Position numbers and translations under genes: made by a program
Part shown: positions 12,899-25,692 of the stretch, piece by piece
Layout of the letters: every line of letters starts with the position of its first letter
Position numbering within the stretch: the first letter of the stretch is position 1
Notes under the pieces: model-generated
What the model was told of the DNA's origin: nothing
Database searches by the model: none
What the model saw: the letters and a program-made list of their open reading frames with translations, nothing else
Assembly (NCBI GenBank): GCA_036346405.1
Contig: CM070563.1
Location: forward strand, 20,999,022 to 21,063,021
DNA: 64,000 bases
Direction of reading: 5' to 3'
From: Phyllostachys edulis
Taxonomy: Eukaryota; Streptophyta; Magnoliopsida; Poales; Poaceae

Positions 12899-13282
12899 GA
12901 TGATGTTTGATGCCTCTTGGGTTTTTTTTTTCTGGCAACCGTGAAATCACCGGATGAATTGCCAAGCATATTGGTTAGATCCGGACGCTGCTGCTGTTGT
13001 TCCGCGGTGATACGGACTTGACCCACTCCTACCCACCCTGGGTTATCATAGCATGTCTCGTGTCTCTCTTGTAGTTAGGCCCCACCATTGGTGTATATAT
13101 ATTATATATATGAAAATGTAGCAGAGCTGTGCCATTCTCAAATCTCAATAGATAGCCACCAGGGTTACAAGAATATTACATTGGGGGTGGGGGCGGGGGC
13201 GGGGGCGGGGGCGGAGGAACAAATTTTATAGCATCGGGCTGAATTCACGACATGTAGCAAGTGTTATATAGCATATAAGAGT
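12404..13282. other. Intergenic DNA with CT microsatellites and a G-rich tract
   Basis: Two (CT)n runs lie at about 12681-12706 and 12858-12895; the Ser/Leu-rich open frames over them are artefacts. A short (TA)n-like tract is near 13094-13110. The G-rich tract at 13183-13217 is listed separately. No gene is seen. Confidence 0.6.
13183..13217 (+). repeat. G-rich tandem repeat (GGGGGC)n, G-quadruplex candidate
   Basis: At least five G-runs of four or more bases are separated by single T or C bases. This meets the usual pattern for an intramolecular G-quadruplex with one-base loops. There is no gene close enough to suggest a role. Confidence 0.8.
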
Positions 13283-14341
13283 TTAGTTGTAGGCTTCAAG
13301 TACATCCATAATCGGCACCACGTAGCACTGGTGCCATAAAAAAATTCGAGGGGGGAGCGGGCACCAGCGTCTGAAACTAACAAGGAAAGGAAACTGCTCG
13401 GGGGGTTTACTGGCGCGACGTTTTTGTCGGACGTCTTGTTTGATTGAGATCGATACCTGCTGCGCCGGGAGCGTCGGTTTCGCTCCTTCCACAGGTTCCA
13501 GCAGGTGTAGATGAGGATCCCATTGAGTTCCTTTAGCTCTTTTTGTTGGCATGCCGGGGAGGAGAGCTGACCACCGATCCTTGACAGCGACTACCTCGGC
13601 CGTAATTCTGAAACCCAGCTGCGAGGTCCAGTTTGCTACTCTCCCGCACCTCTTTTGCAAAAACACAATTGAAGCAAAGGTGTCGTGCCGTACCAGGCTC
13701 CTGGTCGTACAGGGGGGCAATCCTCTCTGTGGTGCCAGATCCAGGACAAAAACTAGGTAGAGGCACCGTGTATACAAGCGAGTTTAGTTACGTAGTTGAA
13801 AATTTAAATAACATCATGTACTGATGTACTGGTTTTGAACCGGTAAGAGTGGAAATTAGTCCAATACTATTGCGGACCAAAATTGAGTGGTCTCCACTCT
13901 GCCTTGCTTAGGTCTGCCACCCCTAGTGTCATCCTTGTATAGCAAGCTTGTCCGTGGTGAGAATCTTTGATTGAATGAGTAGCCATGCAGAAAAACAAAA
14001 TTTGCACTTATTCTAAATCTTCCGGATGTTTGCTGCGTCGAAGGTGAAGTTGGAGCCCCGGAATTGGATGTCATACGCCGATTTTGCCGAGTATTTACCA
14101 TATCATTTGTCCATCTCCAAGTGATTTTGTCTTCTGTAGTCGAGTCCAGCGCAACCTGGGAGATCATTTGCCATAACGTGATGTATTCCTGTAGCTGCTG
14201 CTCCGTTGTAAGTTCTCTTAGCGAAGTGGTCCATTCTATGCTCGTCAGCTCCTTGCACACCGTGCGATTTTTTTTCCTTTTTGACGGGGAGAAGAGGCCA
14301 GGGGCAATGTCTTTTGGTTCTTGGCCGTGCAGCCACCGCAA
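13283..14341 (-). pseudogene. LINE reverse-transcriptase C-terminal remnant
   Basis: Several minus-strand frames match the end of plant non-LTR retrotransposon ORF2. The piece at 14341-13856 has LRELTTEQQLQEYITLWQ and DKITWRWTND, which is the region after the RT core. The piece at 13766-13533 has YDQEPGTARHLCFNCVFA, the zinc-binding RT tail (zf-RVT). Frames change several times, so it is long dead. The RT core and endonuclease are absent, and I see no poly-A tail. Its sequence differs clearly from the two LINEs further right, so it is another family. Confidence 0.7.
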
Positions 14342-14424
14342 GTGGCGAAGCTTTGCGATTTTGCCATTGTGACATTGCCCACTGTGAGTCTGTGACCGTC
14401 GTTGAGGGAGTGGAGGGAGTTTTT

Positions 14425-15123
14425 GAGTTTTTGGGCCTAAATGGCATTGTTGGGGGTTTGGTTAACAAAAACGACGTTCTCGTGGTTGTAATGTTAAAAA
14501 TGGCATAACGGACGCGCTGGCTATCGACACATCTACGTCGTTCCTAGGTGGCCCGAAGAATTCCACATCGCCTTGTCCACAGCACCTTGGCCTGGACATC
14601 CTGGGTGGACGGTTTTTATAGTCACACGAACGTAATTTACGCCGACCACGGGAATCGAAACAACCCCCCCCCCCCCCAATGTGTGGCGTTTCTCTGCATC
14701 GTTTGCATGTATGTGGAGGGAGCCAGGAAATGATGGATGGGATGGGAGAGGGAATCTGGCATCGAAAGCAACCGAAAACAGAGGGGAAGGTGAAACTGTG
14801 CCCTGGGGGGCACTGGGTGGCGGCTGTCCACGCGACAAGTGGATGGGCGAGGCGCATCCGGGCTGGGGAGCTACGCACAAGTGGTTTCCGACCATGGTGA
14901 TGTGGACAAGGCGATGTCCGGGCAACGATGCTGCGGACAAGGCGATGTGGCAGCACGAGAATTCTCTGGGCCACCCAGGAACAGCGTAGATGTCCTCCGC
15001 GCGCATGGACGTGGACATATGTCGACGGCCGACGTGTCTGTTGTGCTATTTTTGGCATTACGGCCGCGAGAGCGCAATTTTTGTTCATCAAACCCCCAAC
15101 AGTGTCATTTAGACCAAAAACTC
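14425..15123. mobile_element. 699-bp element with long inverted ends, non-autonomous MULE-like
   Basis: The left end (from 14425) and the reversed right end (to 15123) both begin GAGTTTTTGG, share TGTTGGGGGTTTG, and stay alignable for roughly 185-215 bp with small indels. Long inverted ends of this sort are typical of Mutator-like elements. The interior (about 14640-14890) includes a 14-C run and GC-rich DNA that could be captured host sequence, but I could not recognise a source gene. No clean 9-bp target duplication is visible, so the exact edges could be off by several bases. The 228-codon open frame across it is mostly inverted-end sequence and is not called a gene. Confidence 0.65.
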
Positions 15124-16557
15124 TCGTGAAGGCGTGGAAGAGAAGCATGTCGGTCTTGTCTATTGGCGGCTGTATCTCCGCTCTCCACCCATGGTAGTGT
15201 TGTATCTGTTGGTATGTATATTGTTAAAGTGTGATCTAAATTCTTCGACGTGTCTGTGTCGGACACTGCGCCGACCCGCGCTAAACGCAATGTCGGGCGG
15301 TGCGCCGAGTCACGCAAGACGCAGCGTCGGCCCACGCAACCAATTCCAACTCAATTTTGTATTCTCGTAGAACTCTTGCTCTCTAGCTTAGATATGTATT
15401 CATGTAGTCGCACGGTTCAGATGCACCGAATAGCCCTGTACCTGTAACTTCTCCTCATATATTGAATTCCTCCTTCGTGTGTCCGTGATTTTTCCGTAAG
15501 GATTTTTCACGTAAAATTTACGCCTCCTGTGCCTGCTATATTTTGTCGCGCGTTTTATAACATATATCGATCCCACATCAGGTGGCCATCATTTGACCGA
15601 CCTTAAGCGTGGTCCCCGCGGGCCGTGGCGGCATTGAGCATGTCGTGAGAGAGGAAGGAGGGCCGGTCTATGGTCTTTCTCCATCAGAACGCTTTTTATC
15701 ACATCATGTTTGCTTGCTAACGGCAAAGAGTAAGGGCAGTAGGGTACTCACTTGGCGCGTGGCCACGGCAAGTATCTGTTTCCTTCCGGCCAGAGAGATT
15801 TTGACCAACGCAGCTAGAGATAAACGATAGCAGCTAGCTCCCTCGATATTGGGAAACACCCATCGACCCATCTACAGGTTCCACTGTGATCAAGAAACCA
15901 CCGAGCTAGCCCTGACGCGGTAACGCACAGGATCATTGTTGAACCGCACTCGACAGCTACACTAGCAAATACTGTAGCCACATCGGAATATACTATAGCG
16001 AATTTTACTGCAGTAAAATTACTGTAGCTATCGTGTAGTGTTTTTTTTATCGGACAGTAGTGTAGTGTTTTTTTTATTGGACAGTAGTGAAAATCGACTT
16101 CTAATGCAAAGCACTGTGAAATACAGAGAGTCCATTTCCAGCCATATGTTTGGCATGTAGTACATATTAGGCTATTAGTACAAGTCTAAACACGTTTACA
16201 ACGTACTTGTATTTTTCTTGTTTGATATGGACGGAGGAAGCTCTCCATCTTTAACGCGGACGAACAGACGAGTTTCAGTGGGGAATCGGCCCATAATCCT
16301 TGTACAGGGGGTTGGATGGACCGGCCCACCAAAACCATGGGTCAAACAGGGCCCCGGCAAAAATGTAAACCAACTTGTCCGCTTTCAGCTCAGATGCTTA
16401 AAAATGACGGATTTTTTTAAAACTTTTTTGTCTCGTTTGGTCGATGTTCAAATTTTTGAATTGTTAATTAAAACCTCAACTACAAAAACAGAAAATTGAA
16501 TTCAAATCGAGTTTGAAAAGAAAAGGAAAGGAAAAATAAATAAATTGAAACCCAAAA
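15124..16557. other. Intergenic DNA with small palindrome and tandem duplication
   Basis: A perfect 20-bp palindrome, AATTTTACTGCAGTAAAATT, sits at 16001-16020. Just after it a unit containing GTGTAGTGTTTTTTTTAT and GGACAGTA occurs twice in tandem (about 16035-16088). No gene is seen. Confidence 0.6.
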
Positions 16558-17515
16558 GTGCGGCATGAGCCGAACCATCCGGCCAGCCCGACTTCCCCCT
16601 TTTTCTTTTTTCCTTTCCTTTCCTTTCTTCCTTTCTCTATTTCTTTTCCCTCCCGACCCACACGCCAGCCTCCTCCTCCTTTCTCCTTCCTCTCTGCTCT
16701 TTCGTTCGACAGCCCCCCTCCCCGCACTAGTGCCATGCCGCTCGCCATGTCCTACCACCAGCGCGCCCCACCTACTCCTGCCTGCCCCCATCACGTCGCG
16801 GCACTGGAGCTACGTCACCATCATCTCATCGCCATGCCATCACCACAGTGTCGCTCGTTTGCTACCATCGCCTCCTACTTGCCCCTTCACATCACTGCCA
16901 CCGTGGTCGGTCGCTAGGAATAGCAGCCCCGCCCGAGCCGTATATAAGCAACGCTTGGCTTCCCTTCCCCGGCAACCTTCATTCCTCCCTCCCCCATTCG
17001 GCAGTAGAGTGGGCGAGCTCCCTGTTCTTCTGCCGCGCCACAAAGCCGTTTCGGCCATCCTCGTGGCGGTCATCGTCGTTGCCCATTCAAAAGCTGCAGT
17101 CTGGGCATCCTCGCCATTCCACCACCTCCACCCACTTTCATCCTCTCCATTTCTGCCCTCCCCCCTCCCAAGCTCGAGTTGAGCGCTAGCGCACCATGCC
17201 CGTGCCGGCCGCCGCACGCATTTCACCGTTCCGGTCGGCCCGATGCCCCCTCTCTTCCAACCAAGCGCGTCCAAATGTGTTCCTGGGCATCCCCTTCACA
17301 ACCCCTCAGCCAATTTGGAGCTTCCACCCCAGAGCGCCGCACCACCTCCGTCTTCCCCACGACCGGCCAGAGCCACCGCCACTATTGTCACCTCGGTAAG
17401 TCCCGGACCAATTCCTCCGAACGGGAGCACCTCCTCACCTCTCCCAAGCTACCCCCCTCACTCGTGCTCTCCTCCTCCCCAGAACCGCCACCACGGCAAC
17501 CACGCCATGCCGCCT
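16558..17515. other. C-rich, Ser/Pro-coding DNA, probably old LTR sequence
   Basis: The stretch opens with pyrimidine runs (CCTTTCC repeats) and is C-rich, so all forward frames stay open for 100-200 codons and read as Ser/Pro/His-rich. None resembles a known domain, and three overlapping frames are open together, which points to composition rather than coding. It continues without a break at 19731 once the solo LTR is removed. I treat it as non-coding, likely part of an older LTR element. Confidence 0.45.
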
Positions 17516-17520
17516 CAGGC

Positions 17521-19725
17521 TGTAACACCCTGGCTATTCGGAAGCCAAGATATCACCTAAATAATCTAACATACAACCATAATGCGAAAGAATTTAAACA
17601 ATATTTCATCTAATGACATCAAGTGATCAAACTTTAATAGAACAAAGGCAGGGATATAGTCTGAATCCAAATAATTATATCAAAGGGGTGATCAAGGATC
17701 ACAGGCAGTACTTAATCAACCATAACAAAGAGAAAGATATCAACCACATCTAACTTTATTTGTTACAATTCATCATTTAAGGAATGAAAGACAGAACCAA
17801 GTCCTAATATTGAAACTGGAATATGGTGAAATGAATAAATAGTGCGTGTCTACTCCCTCCCATTAGAGCCATCATCAACGATCACCTAAAATAAACAAAT
17901 AAAGCAAGAATGAGTCCGAGACTCAGCAAGTACAGAGAATAATTGGACATACAACAATTATGAAACAAGACAACATCTTAAAAGAATATGAACATAATAC
18001 CAAAAGAATATATGAATGAATAGATTGAATGTAATGAAAGGACTGCACTCATGCTTATACCGGTATAGCTAGTGACACATCCGTCGGTGTTCACTTAAGC
18101 CCGCATTTAACAAAATACGGGGATCCAAATCCCGTATGAAGAACGTTTCATACGGGTGTACAAATCTGCCCACATTGGAATGGTGGGTCTTACGTGCCCA
18201 TACTGGAATTGATGGGTCTTTATAATTCACTCCAGTGGATGAACATGAATAATGGATGTATGGAATGAAATATGAATATTGAAAGACATCATCTTTAATC
18301 ATGAAAATAACATATATGAAAGGAACATAAACATTGAATCCTCTCATGTATCATAGAAAACACAATACGAACATCAAGCATTCAGCATTCACTAATCTTA
18401 AGAATATCAAAGTACTTGCCTTCCGCGTTGCGACACGTTAGTAGGCAACGACGGTGCCTCTAAACCCAAAGCCTCTCCGCCTACACAAGTAAGTACTTGA
18501 AATAAGAACAACATGGTACAGGACACTACCAGTAACATTCTACAACATCTTCCCGATAACCCAAGAATTAACTATTAGACCTATTCTGAAAACAGACAAC
18601 ATAATCACAGAAACGAATCTGGACAGCAGCATGGAATAATTCATAACTATTGATCTGGGACTCAGAACGAGGTGAGCCCAGATCCTATGGAAACTTAACG
18701 AACATATCTAAAAAATTCTAGTTGACGAGATCTCCCAATTTGGCCAAAATAAAATACTAACAGGTAGATGAAAGTACAAGACAGATTCTGTCTAGACGAA
18801 ACGGACAACAGTAAAGAACAGATCACAAATTTTGATCTACAACTCCAATTAGGGTGTTCTTTATCATTATGGAAAGGTTATAAAATTTTCTACAATAACC
18901 TAGTTGGGTGAAAACCCTGAATCTTCCAATATCATAATCATAATTTAAAAGGAAACTTGATAGTTCATTCTCGTTAGGAATTCAGAACAGCGGCGAAGAA
19001 CATACCATAACTTTTGATCCATATGTTGGAATTAGGTGTTCTTGGTGGATACGGAAAGCTAAGAATAATATCTAAATATCTCTAGGAGATGAACAACTCA
19101 CATTCGGCCTCTAAGATCCCGAAATTGGCCACACAATCTACTGGACAAATCTGGAATTCTAACAGCATAGTTTCGATCTAATCCAACTAATCTAATTTCA
19201 CATCTAAACATCATCAAACAGCAGGGAAAGCATCTTGTTACCCTTGAAGACCCTTAGTAAGACGCGGATCAAATCCCCCACGAAGAAGTCCCCTTTCTTC
19301 TCCCTTGTTCCTCCCTTGATTCAGCCAGCAACTCGCAATCTCCCCTTCTCCTTCCTTCGCGAACACCGGCAGCGGGAAGGGGCAGCTCCAAGGGCAAGGT
19401 GGCCAGCGCCTATGGCTAGAGATGGTGTCCAGCAGGGGAGGAGGTGGCGGCCTGGGGCAGGGAGGAAGAACAAGTGGCGGCTTGGGGGAGGGAAAGGGGG
19501 AGGGGCGGCTCGGGGGTTAGGGTTAGAGGAGGAGGTGGGGGCGGCTTGGGTTGGCCCAACTTGGGCGCCCTTCCCCCCACTTTTGGCCCATACAGGGCCG
19601 GCCAACAGGATGCCCAAAGCCTGGGCTGGAGGCCCATGACCCGAAGATTTCCCCCAAAGTTGAATTTTCGATTAAAATCCCTCTCCCGAACGCAAATCTT
19701 TTTAATTTGAATTTGGGATATTACA
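17521..19725 (-). mobile_element. Candidate solo LTR, 2.2 kb
   Basis: The element starts TGTAACACCC and ends GGGATATTACA, so it has TG..CA ends, and is flanked by CAGGC on both sides (17516-17520 and 19726-19730). On the minus strand it begins TGTAATATCCC, the usual start of Ty3/gypsy LTRs in grasses. There is no gag-pol inside and no second LTR copy, so unequal recombination between two LTRs is the simple explanation. Inside, CCCGTATGAA and TTCATACGGG at about 18131-18156 form a hairpin. The family is not identified. Confidence 0.75.
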
Positions 19726-21010
19726 CAGGCTTCCGTCGCCAAGCCACCACGACTCCTCCCCGCCACCACCGCCGACTCCAGTGAGTCCGCCGTAGCCCCC
19801 TGATGCTCATGCTCTCCCTTTTCCTCCCCTTCTCCCACTAGGGCACTGCCGCCATGTTCTGTGCCCTACGCTGGCTACCAGCCTCTACCGTGCACCTACT
19901 TTGGTGTTCGCTCGGCCGTGACAACGCCTCTCCTAGCATCCTCCTACCTCTAGCAACCCATTTTTGTGGTCAATGCTACCTCACCGCCGTCCCTCCGCCG
20001 CCGGCAAGCAGGCCGTGCCGCCGCCGCTGCCCTCCTTTGCTTTGCCTCTATTGCACTCAGTCCTTCTTGTCCCTTCCTCTCTGTGTGTATGTATGACAGT
20101 GGCCCCCCTCTATAGCTCTCTCTGTAACTGACCATAGGAGCCCACCTGTAAGTAGCTAGCTAGCAGTAGTGTAAGATAAATGAGCACTGACAGTAGGACC
20201 CACATATTAGTGAGTATCGCAGTTAATAGATGCATAGTTAGTTAGGTTAATCAGAGTTAGGTTGGTGATTAGTTAGTGATTATTGCAATCAACAAATATA
20301 GGGTTGATAAAATCCAATAGTAAGTTAATTAACAAGTAAGCATGAGAAGATGTTAACAACCAAAACACCATCTCGAAAGATTAATGGACTCTGACTGTTA
20401 GTGTTTAGTTAATACCACACATTTGGCCGAATCTTCCATTTGCGACTTAGGTTAAGATCATTAACCTTGTCATTGTTTCAACAAGCGATAGGTCAAACCC
20501 TAAACGAGATATCGCGTAGTAAGTAAACTAACGATAGCAATCAACTCAGGTAGTTAGAGCCTAAGATGGTATAGACATCTTTAGGCGTATACATACACAA
20601 GTGACCGAATGATCAGTAGGCCCTAGGCTATGGTCAAATAATAATAATACACCATGGTTAATGATCAATAGACAGTGTTAATTAGGGTTTATACCAGCTA
20701 TAATCTTATGTTTAAAAATGCATAGTTAACAAGAGGGTCCTAAGACCCTTGGCAAAGAGGTAGCTATTTTAAGGTGCTATTTAAAAGCAGTGTAGCTATT
20801 GGATAATAATCAAGTACCATTAACGTATAGCCTTATGTCTAGGAGTACCCAAATGAAGATAGGATTGTATACCATGATCCAGCAACATCATGTCTAGGGC
20901 TAATCTTAGTATAGTGACCATGTAGTGAGACATATAATCTCTCATATACCTACATAGAATAAGAAAGGGAATAAAAGTATATGTGTATACATGTATGTCA
21001 ATTGACATAT
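19726..21010. other. Old LTR-type flanking DNA
   Basis: After the CAGGC repeat the C-rich sequence interrupted at 17515 resumes. From about 20100 onward the DNA is full of TTAGTTAGGTTA-like motifs and lacks genes. Its texture is like the non-coding LTR DNA at 25.7-28.1 kb, with which it is continuous once the 4.7-kb insertion is removed. The 80-codon frame at 19854-20096 has no recognisable domain. Confidence 0.4.
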
Positions 21011-24000
21011 TGTAAGGACCCGAAAAATTCGGCTTGTAATGCTTAACCATCCACTTGGTCCTAGCATCGTAAACAAAATATCATGTGCCTCGAGATACAT
21101 GTACTTTCCAAGAACTTGCAGTACACATACCCCTTTATAAAATTATGCATCAATTCCATTCAACACATAGAACCGAAGCACAACTAAGCAAATCAAAAGA
21201 CATACATAATAGAGTTATTACAAAAGGGCCGACCGGCCAAATGACAGTTAAATACTACATAAACAGCAGAAGCAAAAGCCATAAGATGGCGATAAACAAG
21301 AGCCAATTAGTATGCCTTTAACCCACAAGGCAACCAACCGGCCGCCAACCTAGTCGTCAAACCCACCACGACTCACAAAAGTGGATCCTTGAGGGATCGA
21401 CTTCCTCCTCTGCAACAATTAGTTAAGCAAAGCAAATGAGTACAAAAATGTATTCGCAAGACTTACGTGTAGGGTAACAGCCTATACATAGCTACATGCA
21501 AGTTTATTTAAGTGGATAAGGCTCTAGACTCATTTTCAGCATAAAGCAAGTTTTCATTTGCAATAATGTAATAGATTTAAAACAGTTTTACAATCTGTTT
21601 TTATTTGACAAAAACAGCGAGGTACAAGAACAACAATAAAAGACATCCTGGAAGTGACTAACCCAATAGCCACCACAACAATAGCATGAATTCCCCATTC
21701 ATACCACCCGCATCAAGTTTTAATTAAAGGTTATAGTCTAGTTCTTGCACGACCTTACTGAGCATGTTCATAACTTAGGACGAGGCTATTCGAATAGTTT
21801 GAACCCTGCAGGGGTGTACCAATGTACCCACACGTCAGACCACCTTTGTTGCCACTAGATCAAGCACACTTCCGAAGGTATGCTGGCAAGGCTAAGTCCT
21901 ACGAGACATTTCCAATATTGTGCATTAACTACGAGTCGCCCGTATGGATAAAAAACCATACGTTGAGACAGAGTCATTGTAAAGCCGAAAGTCAACTACC
22001 TCTATAGGGTAAAGCTCCCGCACAACTACAATGCCCTTCGGTGTGGAGAACCTAACCAAGATTCTACTCCCGCTCACCCAACACATAACCACAAGTTTCT
22101 TTTTCAACACCACCCACACACACAACCTCCTGCGACTCGAAGCTAACACACGCCAAAGTACTAAGTCAAGAGAGGTCCCATATCCCCCTCGTGTGGTTAG
22201 CACGCAATAATCGCTTGGCTTAGTGACACAAGTAACTCGGTCTTTGTTGACCCGGGCACCATTCCAGTCACACCATAAGATCACACCATCAACCATTGTG
22301 CCCAAGTCTCAAACATTTCATTTTCAGTTTCAGTTTTTGACTTTACAAAGTAACAAAGCACAAAGTGCTGAGCATAATTATAATAATAATTTTGTGTGAT
22401 CAAAGTTATCGACTAAGTCGATAACCGCCCAATTCTATCAGTAGCTAAGCATTTCTAAGCATGACACCGTAAAGTCAATAAAAGAGCATAATTCAACCAC
22501 CGGGCTCTAATTCACCGGCGAGATTAATAACTTAAGTTTAGTGGTAGGGGATGAATAATTTAAGGGCAACCATGCAATAGGATTAGCTACCTCTAATCGG
22601 AAAAATTAACTTTGACACAAAAGCATGCATACACACAATTTGTAAACAAAGTATTAGACGTTAAAAGTAATGGGATTATTATGATCAAACTATTTGCCTT
22701 GTTGGAGATGCTCAGTTTGCTGCAGAGGAACACTCTTGTTATCAACGAACTCGTCGGCACCTAACGAAAGAGCGAAAAAGAACCGATAAGAACGAAGAAC
22801 ACTGAAAAGGACTCAACAGCCAACTTCAACCAAAATCCATGAAATTTACACAGAAGCAAGAGCATGATTTTTAAGAAATTTAGCAACAAGAACCAATTGA
22901 TTTGGATGCTCGATGCTAAAGTTATGGCCAAAACAATTTCAGCCGGCTAGAAAAATACAGAAAAATTCAAATCGGTTACTGTTCATCCGAATTAAATTCT
23001 TTAGCACAATTTTCCAAAGAGGTGTTGCACCTGAAATTTTTATGGTAAGCAAAGCACCTCATGAGATGAACAACACAATTTGATTCACCTCATTTGGAGC
23101 TAGGATGCATTTTCTAAGATTTTTCAAAGACATGCAAAAGAGCATAAAACAAATGCAACCACAAGAGCTTTAAAAATAGTAGCATGCCTAAATCCTATTC
23201 TACAATTAAGCACACTAACAGAGGAAGCCAACAAACTTGGTTTCACTCAAAAAGGATCTACAGAGAAAAACTTATGCAATTTTCAAGTTAAATACATTTT
23301 TAGAGCAATTAATAAAGCCTACAACTAAACAAATTTACCTAACCATTTTCTGGAGCCGAACCAAGCTTCCAACCATTTTTAGATTAAAGCTTAGTTCAAA
23401 CCAAAGCTAACAAAATTTGAATCAACTCAAACGGAGCTAAAACAAATTAGTTATGAAATTTTGAAGTTTAATACATTTTTTAGTTCACAAATAAATGCTC
23501 TCGGGAAATTCCTTAAACCAAATCAACGCGGAAAAACGTGGGCCGTTGATATTGAATCGGATGGCCCAAGCCAACTGGGCGAACGCGCGTACGCCCGTGC
23601 GAAACCAACGAACGTGGACCGTTGAGATTGAATCCAACGGCCTAGATTGAATGGGGGTCGGCCGCGTTTGAACGCGCGCGCATGAAAGATCACGCGAATC
23701 GCAGTCGCAGATCTGGAGATGGACAGCTCACAACGACACCACGCTGCGCACGTGCACAGCTCGTGGTTTAAGGGCGCTGGCCCACCAGTCAGCGACGTAT
23801 TACCCACTTAGGACAACCATTAATCGCTTAAGCCAATCATTACGCAGTTAATGACGAAATCTATGTCCTAATGGCGCCGCTACAGTGCCGGCGCATCCGA
23901 CAACGAGCCGAGCGCAAAGATGGCCTCACTGCCGGTGACTCAGGCCACGACGGTGGCAACTAAAGGCAGGCTCAGGTCTGCAATAACCTTGCGCACCCAC

Positions 24001-25692
24001 CGGGACCACTCACTACGGCTGAGCCGACCCAGAATGGCAGCGAGCCGGAGAGGAGCGGCGGTGCAAAGCACGGCCATGACGACAACAGCAAAGGAGCTCC
24101 GCAGCAGTTCAAGTAAGCGGTGCCCGAGCCTCTAGGGACTACCAAGAAGCTACCTGAGGGCAGGGAAGGAACAGAGAAAGTCGGAGGAGCTCCGGCGGCG
24201 AAGAGCAGTGCCAGCGCTGAGGAAGATGACGCAGAGATGACGGCCTGAGCAAAATGAGCAAGACCGCGTCATCAGAATAGCTCCAACATGGCTCAAGGAT
24301 GGTCCTAGAGCAAGCAATTGAAGCAAGGAGCAGCTTACCGGAGATGAGGACGAAAACGAAGAACTTCGGCCGAAAGAGGGCAAAACTCGATTCAAGCCAT
24401 TCTTGTTAAGGCAAGCCAAAATTGAGTTAGGGGAAATGCTCAGGATGACAAAGGGCGCAAAGTGACGTGATTGGATTTGTAAATGAACCCTTGAAGCACT
24501 GGCGGCGAAGAGAGCTTGCTCTGGCCGTCAATGGCGATTTGGGGCTCTCGAGTGTTTGAGCTCACACAAGCCGAGAGGGAGCTGGGTGAGGTTACAGGGG
24601 TGCTAAAGAGAGGCAGAGGAGGAGCTCAGGGGATTTATATAGCCGGAGAGCAAGGAAGGGAGCGGGGCAAAGCTCCACGGTGAGCTCGATTCACAGCGGG
24701 CTCACAGGCGAGCTGAGCGACGGGAGCAGGTAGGAACACGACTTTGAGGGCGAGAGCTGACCCGCATTTAATGCAAAGAGTCGTTGAAGGACACAGTGGA
24801 GGAGACAAGGCGCTGCAGAGCTCCTCCCACGCCCTGCCATGGCGGCCAAGCATGCACTGTGCAATCGATCGAGAAGGAGACGAACAGCGATCACGAGGGC
24901 CACCGGCAATGACCACGGCAGCAGCACGCGCCTCGGGCTCGAACAGGCGAATGGGTCGAGCCCAACCAATAGGCACGGGCGCGACTACGACGATTGGATC
25001 GAGATCCAACGGTTGAAATCGCACGCGGGCGAGCGGGGTCTGCACAGCTCCACGTGAACGAGGACCACCCGATGGAGATCCAACGGTTGAAAACGCCCGC
25101 GCCAAAGCGACCGAGCCCGGTGCAGTTAGTTGATCGGGTCCAACCAAAACCGGGGTTGGGTTCGAGTCCGACCTGAGCCCAAGGAATAGTGCAACAGATT
25201 TAGGGTTTGAATTTGAAGCTGGGTTTGGAAGAATTTTTAGAGGTAGCAAACTAACTCCAAAAATTCTAAAATTTTGACTGGAGGTTCCTCACTCTAGGAT
25301 TAACCTTACATAAATTTTCCAGAGATTTTCATGCACTGCATTCTTCTCAAGAAATTTCTCAAGGTTTGTTCTAGGGTTTGACCAAAGGTCAAACTGGTCT
25401 CACTTGCCTCCAAAAATTATCAAATAATTTCTAAAAATTATGAAATTTTTCAGAGGAGTCACACAGCAGCCCTAGAACCAAGAAAAAATATTTTCAGAGA
25501 TTGAACATAAGATTCTCAACAAAGTTGAAAAGGAGGGGATTGACTTAGTCAATTGGAGATTTGAGTTTTTGAATTCCACAATTCCTTTACAAGAATTACA
25601 GAACAATTCAAAAACTACAAGATGCAAGAAAAGTTTTAATTTCTACTCATTTTCTTACATTTGAAACACACACCCATATTTGGGATGTTACT
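21011..25692 (-). mobile_element. Candidate solo LTR, 4.7 kb, unusually long
   Basis: The insert begins TGTAAGGACCCG and ends GGGATGTTACT, flanked by CATAT on both sides (21006-21010 and 25693-25697). Read on the minus strand it starts near AGTAACATCCCAAATATGG, close to the common grass gypsy start with the first T changed, and ends CGGGTCCTTACA. It carries no recognisable gag, RT or integrase. A TATA box and downstream C-rich leader on the minus strand (24633-24641) look like an LTR promoter. At 4682 bp it is long for one LTR, so a non-autonomous element or further nesting remains possible. Confidence 0.6.
24633..24641 (-). promoter_or_regulatory. TATA box of the 4.7-kb LTR
   Basis: The minus strand reads CTATATAAATCCCC here, followed downstream by a C-rich stretch with short CTC repeats. 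This is the usual layout of an LTR promoter at the U3/R border and fixes the element's orientation as minus. Confidence 0.5.

Noticed and set aside
12677..12944. Ser/Leu repeat ORFs
   Set aside because: They only translate (CT)n microsatellites.
14462..15148. 228-codon minus-strand ORF
   Set aside because: It spans both inverted ends of the MULE-like element and reads their repeated sequence; no known domain.
16558..17613. Several overlapping plus-strand ORFs of 100-205 codons
   Set aside because: Three frames are open at once, the products are low-complexity Ser/Pro/His, and the last one runs into the solo LTR. Composition explains them.
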